A stretch of 5,184 nucleotides of DNA from Paracoccaceae bacterium. GTDB lineage: Bacteria; Pseudomonadota; Alphaproteobacteria; Rhodobacterales; Rhodobacteraceae. The stretch is taken from assembly GCA_015485015.1 (NCBI GenBank), contig WFUK01000270.1, positions 1-5,184 of the forward strand. Direction: 5' to 3'. A model generated the notes under the pieces. That model saw nothing but the letters and a program-made list of their open reading frames with translations, did not search any database and had not been told where the DNA came from. Of this stretch, positions 1 to 4,495 are shown one piece after another; the stretch's first letter is position 1; each line of letters starts with the position of its first letter. A program made the translations under genes and the position numbers.

Positions 1-955
1 CTATTGGGCCATCAAGACTATCAAAAAAGCTTTTCATCACAAAATCCACACCGGTTTGCGAAACCGAGCGCAGGTTTTTCTCGAAAAACGCGCCCTTGAA
101 CACGGGGTTGTTGATTATCTCGAAGGATGGAAAATAATCCACAAAGGCATTTTCCTGCGAAACCGTTTCCGCCACCGCCCGCAAAATCGCTTTCGAGGCG
201 CTGGTCGCCACCAGCACATGCTCGCCGGAATTGGTGGCGGTCAGCGGCACGGGCGAGACCGTAAGCAGGAAGGTCAGGTTCTGGTTCAGGCTGCGCAACA
301 GCGCGATCGCCTCTCGCAGATTGGTTAATACCCTGTCATAGCTTTGGCGCTCAAACACATGCAATTTATCATCAAATTCCCCGCCCGCCGTGCCGGGGCA
401 CATGGGGTATTCATAGCCCCCCGCGCGGTTAAACCACGCCTCGGTCAACCCCAGCGTAAATACAAAAACATTGGCCCGCCGCGCAGAAAGGCTCATGGCC
501 TCGATGGTCACATCCCGCGAGCGCTGCATCTCGCGCAGGGTCTCAAAGCCGTTTGGCTCCACCCGGGGGCGAAACGGATCATAAAACCGCCCGTCTTTCT
601 CCCAGACCTCGTCAGGCGGCAGGCTGGCCCCCGTGGCCCATGCCGCCCATTGCCTGAGCTGCGAGCTGGTATAAACATTCCCCGTGCGCGCCGAAAAAAC
701 CCCGTAATTAAAGCGTTTTTTGCTATCGGCTTCCAGATATCGCGGCGCTGGCTCGGCATCAAACCAGCCAAAGCCCTTATCGCGCAAAGACCGCCCGAAA
801 TGCTGGGCAAAACAGGAGCCAAAGGTCACAATCCGGGTGTTTTTCCTGATCGGAAATTTCGGTGCCCAAAGCCCCGAAATATCCATCATATCCCGATCGG
901 CCACCGCCGTGCGCCAAAAGGCATTGGCGGGCAAATCAAGGTAGGGGTGATCCAT
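1..955 (-). CDS. GSCFA-domain protein, C-terminus cut by window edge
   Basis: The minus strand is open from an ATG at 955 to the left edge: 318 codons, no stop, so the C-terminus lies outside. The family-naming motif is explicit, FGSCFA at residues 45-50, followed by QHFGR. Other GSCFA-like blocks are FTLGLTEAW (166-174), TVSPVPLTAT (232-241), VDYFPSFEI (272-280) and LRSVSQTGVDFVM (295-307). The family is placed with SGNH/GDSL-like hydrolases, making Ser47 the presumed nucleophile; its substrate is not established. No signal peptide or membrane segment is seen, so it is probably cytoplasmic. AGGAG at 962-966, 6 nt before the ATG, supports the start. The gene starts 50 bp after the fabG stop with no terminator between, so co-transcription with fabG is likely. 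Family assignment is secure; function is unknown. A role in modifying an acyl or glycan product is only a guess from context. Confidence 0.9.
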   Translation of the reverse strand, partial: MDHPYLDLPANAFWRTAVADRDMMDISGLWAPKFPIRKNTRIVTFGSCFAQHFGRSLRDKGFGWFDAEPAPRYLEADSKKRFNYGVFSARTGNVYTSSQLRQWAAWATGASLPPDEVWEKDGRFYDPFRPRVEPNGFETLREMQRSRDVTIEAMSLSARRANVFVFTLGLTEAWFNRAGGYEYPMCPGTAGGEFDDKLHVFERQSYDRVLTNLREAIALLRSLNQNLTFLLTVSPVPLTATNSGEHVLVATSASKAILRAVAETVSQENAFVDYFPSFEIINNPVFKGAFFEKNLRSVSQTGVDFVMKSFFDSLDGPI

Positions 956-1005
956 TTCAGGCTCCTGTTTAAAGCGTCATACCCATCGCATCCGGTGCTT
1001 TCGCG

Positions 1006-1743
1006 CTAAAACATCGCCATGCCGCCATTCACATGCAGCGTTTGCCCCGTCACATAGCCCGCCTCCTCGCTCGCGAGATAAAGCGCGGCGGCGGCGATCT
1101 CGTCGGAGGTCCCCATCCGGCCCATCGGCACCCCCGCCAAAAGCGAGGCTTTTTGCTCATCGGTCAGCGCGTCTGTCATTGCCGTGGTAATAAAGCCGGG
1201 CGCAATGGCATTTACCGTGATTCCGCGCGAGGCGACCTCTTGTGCCACAGATTTGCCCATGCCGATCACCCCCGCCTTGGAGGCGGCATAATTCGCCTGT
1301 CCGGGATTGCCGGTAACGCCCACAATGGAGGAAATATTGACAATCCGCCCCGCGCGCGCCTTCATCATTGGCCGCATCACCGCCCGCATCAGCATCATGG
1401 TCGAGGTCAGGTTGATCTCCAGCACCGTGTCCCATTCCTCGTCTTTAAGGCGCATAAAAAGGTTGTCCTTGGTGACGCCAGCGTTGTTGACCAGAATATC
1501 CAGGCCCCCCATCGCCTCGATCGCCGCCTTGGGCAGGGCTTTCACCGCATCGCGGTCGCTTAGATTACACGGCACCACATGCGCGCGCTCGCCAAGGCTG
1601 GCGGCCAGCGCATTCAGCGGGTCCACCCGCGTGCCAGATAGCGCCACCGTGGCCCCCGCCCCGTGCAAAGCCGTGGCAATCGCGCCGCCAATCCCCCCCG
1701 AAGCGCCCGTTACCAGCGCGGTTTTTCCTGTCAGATCAAACAT
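1006..1743 (-). CDS. fabG: 3-oxoacyl-[acyl-carrier-protein] reductase FabG
   Basis: This 245-residue short-chain dehydrogenase has the usual FabG length (E. coli 244). FabG reduces 3-oxoacyl-ACP to (R)-3-hydroxyacyl-ACP with NADPH in the cytosolic type II fatty acid synthase. The Rossmann nucleotide loop TGASGGIG is at residues 12-19 and the NNAG motif at 86-89. The catalytic tetrad is complete: Asn111, Ser139, Tyr152 and Lys156 (YAASK), each one position above E. coli numbering. IAPGFITTAMTD follows the active site, and the end VNGGMAMF is typical of FabG. The start at 1743 has AGGGAA 4 nt upstream and a further AGGA about 11 nt upstream. The gene follows fabD on the same strand, which separates it from the many other SDR reductases, and precedes the GSCFA gene. 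A REP-like hairpin sits about 20 nt before the start codon. Confidence 0.96.
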   Translation of the reverse strand: MFDLTGKTALVTGASGGIGGAIATALHGAGATVALSGTRVDPLNALAASLGERAHVVPCNLSDRDAVKALPKAAIEAMGGLDILVNNAGVTKDNLFMRLKDEEWDTVLEINLTSTMMLMRAVMRPMMKARAGRIVNISSIVGVTGNPGQANYAASKAGVIGMGKSVAQEVASRGITVNAIAPGFITTAMTDALTDEQKASLLAGVPMGRMGTSDEIAAAALYLASEEAGYVTGQTLHVNGGMAMF

Positions 1744-1758
1744 ATCATTCCCTATCCT

Positions 1759-1780
1759 GTAGGGCGGGCTTCAGCCCGCC
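1759..1780 (+). repeat. REP-like palindrome with GTAG head
   Basis: GTAG at 1759-1762 is followed directly by a GC-rich palindrome, GGCGGGCT at 1763-1770 and AGCCCGCC at 1773-1780, separated by two bases. It can also be drawn as a 7-bp stem with a TTCA loop. A GTAG (or GGAG) tetranucleotide 5' of a short GC hairpin is the known signature of REP elements mobilised by REP-associated tyrosine transposases (RAYTs). No RAYT gene is in this window, and only one copy is visible. In the fabG transcript the hairpin lies about 20 nt upstream of the start codon. There is no T-tract after it on either strand, so a classical terminator is unlikely. Genome-wide repetition, which would define it as a REP, cannot be seen here. 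Confidence 0.6.
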
Positions 1781-1914
1781 ATTCCCCGCCACCATACCGA
1801 ATATTTCCCAGCTTTCCAGCCAATATCATCGACAGTACCACTGCGAAAATTGCAAAAACCCGTCGCGATCAACCCCTCAGCGCCCGACACGGCCAATGCA
1901 ATCCTGTTTTTCAT
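1771..1914 (-). CDS. Doubtful small ORF, 47 codons, between fabD and fabG
   Basis: An ATG at 1914 opens 47 codons beginning MKNRIALAVSG, with GGGGA about 6 nt upstream that could serve as a ribosome binding site. The N-terminus (basic residues then a mildly hydrophobic run, with a Cys at position 21) faintly resembles an exported or lipoprotein start. The rest (GWKAGKYSVWWRGMAG) matches nothing I recognise. The stop TGA at 1771-1773 falls inside the REP-like palindrome. Another minus-strand frame over 1765-1860 encodes the hydrophobic stretch VFAIFAVVLSMILAG without a good start, so this may be a frameshifted, decaying membrane micro-gene. It could equally be chance coding in intergenic DNA. 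Confidence 0.2.
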   Translation of the reverse strand: MKNRIALAVSGAEGLIATGFCNFRSGTVDDIGWKAGKYSVWWRGMAG

Positions 1915-1987
1915 AATATTCCCCATAGGTTATCAAACAAACCTGCAACAATATCGACTCATCCAGGTGTAAAATTCCTGGCTAGGC

Positions 1988-2917
1988 TTACCCCGTTACC
2001 TTGGCCATATCCTCCGGCGTTCCCACATTGCCCAGCCCGAGGCTGCGATCAATCCGCCGCACCATGCCGCAAAGCGCCTTGCCCGCACCGATTTCCAGCA
2101 CGTCCGTAACGCCCTGTTCAGCCATAAACAACACCGATTCCCGCCAGCGCACAGAGCCTGTCACCTGATCCACCAGCAGGTTGCGGATCATCATCGGGGT
2201 ATGCACATCAGCCGCGCTTACATTCGCCACCAATGGCACGCGCGGGGCTTGGATATTCACCTCGTCCAGCGCAATCGCCATGGCTTCTGCCGCAGGCTGC
2301 ATCAGGCTGCAATGGAAAGGCGCGCTGACCGGCAGCATCACCGCCCGCTTGGCCCCGGCTTCCTTGGCCAGCACCGCGGCGCGCTCCACCGCCGCCTTAT
2401 GGCCCGAGATCACCACTTGTCCGGGGTCGTTATCATTGGCTGCGGTGCAAACCTCGCCCTCGGCGGCCTTAGCCGCCACCGCCTGAACCGCGGCAAAATC
2501 AAGGCCCAGAATGGCCGCCATCGCCCCCACGCCCACGGGTGTGGCCTCTTGCATCGCCGTGCCGCGAATGCGCAAAAGCCGCGCGGTATCCGCCAGCGTT
2601 AGCGCCCCCGCCGCGCAAAGCGCCGAATATTCGCCCAGCGAATGCCCCGCCACATAGGCCGCATCCGCCACGGTAATCCCTTCGGCATTCAGCGCTGCCA
2701 TCGCCGCCATCGAGGTCGCCATCAAGGCGGGCTGGGCGTTTTTGGTCAGGGTCAGATCGGCAATATCGCCCTCCCAGATCATGGCTGAAAGCTTTTCGCC
2801 CAGCGCCTCGTCCACCTCGTCAAATACCGCCTTGGCGGCTGGATAGGCCTCGGCCAGCGCCTTGCCCATGCCGATAGATTGCGCGCCCTGTCCGGGGAAA
2901 ATAAATGCTTTTGTCAT
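1988..2917 (-). CDS. fabD: Malonyl-CoA:ACP transacylase FabD
   Basis: This 309-residue protein has the length of the FabD family. It transfers malonyl from CoA to the acyl carrier protein thiol, supplying the chain extender for fatty acid synthesis in the cytosol. The N-terminal FPGQGAQ is at residues 7-13. The nucleophile elbow GHSLGE is at 91-96 with Ser93 as catalytic serine. Arg118, which binds the malonyl carboxylate, and His202 in APFHCSLM complete the active site (E. coli Ser92, Arg117, His201). ANDNDPGQVVISG at 160-172 gives an alphaproteobacterial impression. The start at 2917 has TGAGG 5 nt upstream. It is the first gene of the leftward operon and is transcribed divergently from the VIT gene. 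Its product supplies the substrate for the cycle in which FabG acts. Confidence 0.96.
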   Translation of the reverse strand: MTKAFIFPGQGAQSIGMGKALAEAYPAAKAVFDEVDEALGEKLSAMIWEGDIADLTLTKNAQPALMATSMAAMAALNAEGITVADAAYVAGHSLGEYSALCAAGALTLADTARLLRIRGTAMQEATPVGVGAMAAILGLDFAAVQAVAAKAAEGEVCTAANDNDPGQVVISGHKAAVERAAVLAKEAGAKRAVMLPVSAPFHCSLMQPAAEAMAIALDEVNIQAPRVPLVANVSAADVHTPMMIRNLLVDQVTGSVRWRESVLFMAEQGVTDVLEIGAGKALCGMVRRIDRSLGLGNVGTPEDMAKVTG

Positions 2918-2942
2918 CAGTGCCTCACGTTTGATTTACCCA

Positions 2943-2971
2943 ACTATAGCCGCCCGCCAAAACATTTTACA
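2943..2971 (-). promoter_or_regulatory. Candidate promoter for fabD
   Basis: On the minus strand TATAGT (2943-2948) matches five of six bases of the sigma-70 -10 box. TGTAAA (2966-2971) lies 17 nt upstream as a weak -35 box (three of six matches). Transcription would start about 20 nt before the fabD ATG, leaving a short leader that contains the TGAGG ribosome binding site. The position is sensible for the first gene of the operon, but the -35 match is poor and this is a reading by eye. Confidence 0.3.
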
Positions 2972-3056
2972 GTCCGGATTCATCACCCTCCCCCGCAAAT
3001 GCCCGATCCCGCGACAATCAGCACCAAAAGAAGTGCGCCTGCCGTCTTTATTTTTG

Positions 3057-3095
3057 CTCCTGGCTTGGCTATATCAAGCTTAAGTTAGCCAGGAG
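3057..3095 (+). promoter_or_regulatory. Inverted repeat enclosing the VIT gene's Shine-Dalgarno
   Basis: CTCCTGGCT (3057-3065) and AGCCAGGAG (3087-3095) form a perfect 9-bp inverted repeat around a 21-nt spacer. The right arm contains AGGAG (3091-3095), the ribosome binding site 7 nt before the ATG at 3103. In RNA the stem would hide that site. TGGCT is directly repeated at 3061-3065 and 3066-3070, so a shorter alternative left arm exists. GCTTG (3063-3067) with CAAGC (3075-3079) makes a competing hairpin that cannot coexist with the long stem. Alternatively, TATATC at 3070-3075 may be a -10 box, in which case the dyad would be a DNA operator and too short a leader would exist for the RNA fold. 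No familiar Fur, Irr or MntR box is obvious. Confidence 0.45.
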
Positions 3096-3102
3096 TCACA
3101 TA

Positions 3103-3801
3103 ATGTATTCTCAACATGACGAATCCCATTACGTCACCCGCGCCGGATGGTTGCGCGCCGCGGTGATGGGCGCAAATGACGGCATCGTATCCACCGCGTC
3201 GATCATCATCGGCGTGGCCGCTGCGGGCACGGGGCAAACCGAAATTCTACTGGCGGGGCTGGCGGGACTTATTGCGGGTGCGATGTCTATGGCGGCGGGC
3301 GAATATGTTTCGGTTTCCTCGCAATCGGATTCCGAAAATGCCGATCTGGAGCGCGAGCGCACCGAGCTGGAAGCCAACCCCAAAGCCGAGCTGGACGAGC
3401 TGGCCACGATTTACCAAATGCGCGGCCTGACGCCCGAGCTGGCACTCGATGTGGCCACCCAGCTCACCAAGCATGACGCGCTTGAAGCCCACGCGCGTGA
3501 CGAGCTTGGCATAACCGACCTTAGCAAAGCCCGGCCCGTGCAGGCCGCTCTGGCCTCTGCCGCCACCTTTTCCGTGGGCGGGGCGCTGCCGGTTTTGGCG
3601 GTCATATTTGTGCCGCTCCCCAGCCTGATCTGGGTCACAACCGTTATTTCCATCGTTGTTCTTGGCACGCTCGGCCTGCTTTCCGCCAAAGCTGGCGGCG
3701 CGCCTGTGGTGCGCGCGGTGGCGCGCGTCACCCTTTGGGGAGCCGCGGCCATGGGGGCCACGGCGATTGTGGGCCGGATATTCGGCACGGTTGTCGGGTA
3801 G
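3103..3801 (+). CDS. VIT1/CCC1-family iron/manganese transporter
   Basis: This 232-residue protein matches the compact VIT1/CCC1 family, integral membrane transporters that move Fe2+ and/or Mn2+ out of the cytoplasm. The first conserved block GANDGIVSTASIIIGVA is at residues 23-39, and the second, MSMAAGEYVSVSSQSD, at 61-76. A charged, Glu-rich cytosolic segment spans about 77-136 and corresponds to the metal-binding helices; it includes the family-like ARDELGI (131-137). Further hydrophobic segments lie at about 149-170, 174-195 and 206-231, giving roughly five membrane spans. There is no N-terminal ferritin-like domain, so it is not an MbfA-type exporter. AGGAG 7 nt upstream fixes the start. 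The gene stands alone, divergent from fabD. Export of excess iron or manganese is the likely role; which metal it prefers cannot be told. Confidence 0.92.
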   Translation: MYSQHDESHYVTRAGWLRAAVMGANDGIVSTASIIIGVAAAGTGQTEILLAGLAGLIAGAMSMAAGEYVSVSSQSDSENADLERERTELEANPKAELDELATIYQMRGLTPELALDVATQLTKHDALEAHARDELGITDLSKARPVQAALASAATFSVGGALPVLAVIFVPLPSLIWVTTVISIVVLGTLGLLSAKAGGAPVVRAVARVTLWGAAAMGATAIVGRIFGTVVG

Positions 3802-3831
3802 GGCTGCCGGGCATACATCGCCAATACCGGC

Positions 3832-3918
3832 GCATATTTCGTTAAACTTATACGCGCAAGAATTGCTCGTAATTCGTTGTAATTACTTAATAATGCGAAC
3901 GTTGTGTATAGCTGCCAA
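3832..3918. other. AT-rich gene-free stretch with GTAATT repeats
   Basis: After the VIT stop the base composition falls to clearly AT-rich over about 80 bp, unlike the flanking genes. It holds two GTAATT copies, the second within the palindrome GTAATTAC (about 3879-3886), and a small dyad GCAA-gaa-TTGC near 3857-3867. I see no open reading frame and no convincing promoter here. The stretch ends where the insertion-sequence-like segment begins, so it may belong to acquired DNA or be its target region. Confidence 0.35.
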
Positions 3919-3968
3919 CCTAGGGTCAGGACTCATTACAGCCACCAAATGACAGTAGCGGCGAAGAA
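3919..3968 (-). mobile_element. Possible terminal remnant of an IS5-like insertion sequence
   Basis: On the minus strand the codons across 3936-3968 read FFAATVIWWL followed by TAA. This is the kind of hydrophobic ending seen in many IS5-family transposases. It is followed by a short tail ending near CCTAGG (3919-3924), as expected for transposase-end plus terminal repeat. Upstream of FF the reading no longer resembles a transposase, so only about 50 bp would remain. No matching opposite inverted repeat or target-site duplication was found in the window. The identification rests on recollection of similar ends and is tentative. Confidence 0.35.
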
Positions 3969-4097
3969 GGTATCCGTCACCGACGCCACAACCGTTTGTG
4001 CATCAATCCAGAGCATCTGACGATCGGGAATAGGGCTGATAACAAGCATGACGACTGGGAGTTTCAGGCCAATGGTGTTGACTACAACCTGCTGTGA
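3969..4097 (+). pseudogene. C-terminal fragment of an HNH endonuclease
   Basis: This frame reads 42 codons to a TGA at 4095-4097 and carries HNRLCINPEHLTIG, then RADNKHDDWEFQANGVDY. The pattern C-x-NP-x-HL-x-x-G-x-x-x-DN is the second half of the HNH (beta-beta-alpha-metal) nuclease motif, as in phage and homing HNH enzymes. The position before HNR, where relatives commonly have Cys (H-x-C-x-NR), is Arg encoded by CGC, one transition from TGC. The N-terminal half with the catalytic His pair is missing. The frame continues upstream only into the IS-like segment and has no start codon, so the gene is truncated and cannot make an active nuclease. The stop appears to be the native end. An antisense frame is also open here but has no recognisable content. 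Confidence 0.6.
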
Positions 4098-4278
4098 CCT
4101 GTGGCACTGCCGATGACTGTTGAGGGGGAGGGCACCCGTTACACCCGGTTACTGGATCTGGTGATCGGCGAAACGAATGCCCACCCCCCAATCCAGCGGC
4201 CAACTCTGTGGCACTCTGTGGGGCATTTGACAGCCAGTGGCAGCCGTTAATTATCTACCAGCAATGATCTGAAAAAAC
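4098..4278. repeat. Gene-free tract with CTGTGGCACT repeats
   Basis: Between the HNH fragment and the tRNA I see no supportable gene. CTGTGGCACT occurs at 4099-4108 and again at 4206-4215, and ACTCTGTGG is tandemly repeated at 4203-4211 and 4213-4221 with a 10-bp period. A 45-codon frame from an ATG at 4113 to a TAA at 4250 has no ribosome binding site and no recognisable motif. A T-run on the minus strand (4272-4277) follows the tRNA and may end its transcript. The tract is probably leftover mobile-element DNA. Confidence 0.35.
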
Positions 4279-4353
4279 TGGCTGGGACGGTAGGATTCGA
4301 ACCTACGATCTGCGCTACCAAAAAGCGTTGCCCTACCACTAGGCCACGTCCCA
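4279..4353 (-). tRNA. tRNA-Gln (anticodon UUG)
   Basis: A full cloverleaf reads on the minus strand with the 3' CCA encoded (4279-4281). The acceptor stem TGGGACG pairs perfectly with CGTCCCA; U1-A72 and discriminator G73 agree with glutamine tRNA. The D arm is GCCT-AGTGGTA-GGGC. The anticodon loop TTTTGGT gives anticodon TTG, which decodes CAA (and CAG by wobble). The T arm is GTAGG-TTCGAAT-CCTAC, fully paired. The anticodon stem has four good pairs, but position 27 is A opposite C43, a mismatch at the top of the stem. A possible promoter is TTGGCG (4422-4427) with TTAATG (4398-4403), spaced 18 nt, which is weak. TTTTTT begins one base after the CCA and could help terminate. Remnants of mobile DNA begin on its 3' side. 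Confidence 0.95.
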
Positions 4354-4442
4354 ACACCTGCACCTTGGGCGCTGCCGATTTTGGCGAACCCGAAATACAT
4401 TAAGTGGTCTTTTAGTATCGTCGCCAAGGCTCTGCAAGCGGT

Positions 4443-4492
4443 TTTTTGGGTTTTTGGGCTATCCATTTTGCCCGCTTTGCGCCATTTTGCCC
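4443..4492 (+). repeat. Direct repeats upstream of the flavoprotein gene
   Basis: TTTTTGGG is perfectly tandem at 4443-4450 and 4451-4458. CCATTTTGCCC follows at 4463-4473 and again at 4482-4492, 19 bp start to start, with CGCTTTGCG between. The second 11-bp copy ends only 3 nt before the ATG at 4496, where a ribosome binding site would be expected. This could be a regulator-binding site, part of a leaderless promoter region, or a local duplication. Confidence 0.5.
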
Positions 4493-4495
4493 CGC

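Noticed and set aside
344..1009. Long plus-strand frame (221 codons), with shorter frames at 56-328 and 720-944, opposite the GSCFA gene
   Set aside because: They are rich in Arg, Pro and His, match no family I know, and lie antisense to a gene with clear GSCFA motifs and a ribosome binding site.
1961..1979. CCAGG/CCTGG dyad after fabD as a terminator
   Set aside because: A 5-bp stem with a 9-nt loop and no following T-run; continuation of the operon into fabG is more likely.
1033..2109. Plus-strand frames over fabG and fabD (1033-1563, 1307-1762, 1663-2109, 2181-2486, 2201-2602)
   Set aside because: GC-rich antisense shadows of two well-identified genes; no motifs or plausible start signals.
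3129..3824. Minus-strand frames opposite the VIT gene (3129-3407, 3247-3492, 3411-3824)
   Set aside because: Antisense shadows with Ser/Ala/Arg-rich composition; the plus frame has family motifs and a strong ribosome binding site.
3806..3831. GCCGG/CCGGC dyad after the VIT stop as a terminator
   Set aside because: Only 5 bp of stem around a 16-nt loop and no T-tract; too weak to call.
4003..4203. 66-codon minus-strand frame beside the tRNA
   Set aside because: No recognisable content, and it runs antisense to the HNH-like fragment, which has a real motif.
4251..4466. 71-codon minus-strand frame containing FGSADRRFESYRPS
   Set aside because: It is a translation of the tRNA-Gln gene; ESYRPS-type peptides are a known artefact of reading through tRNA T arms.
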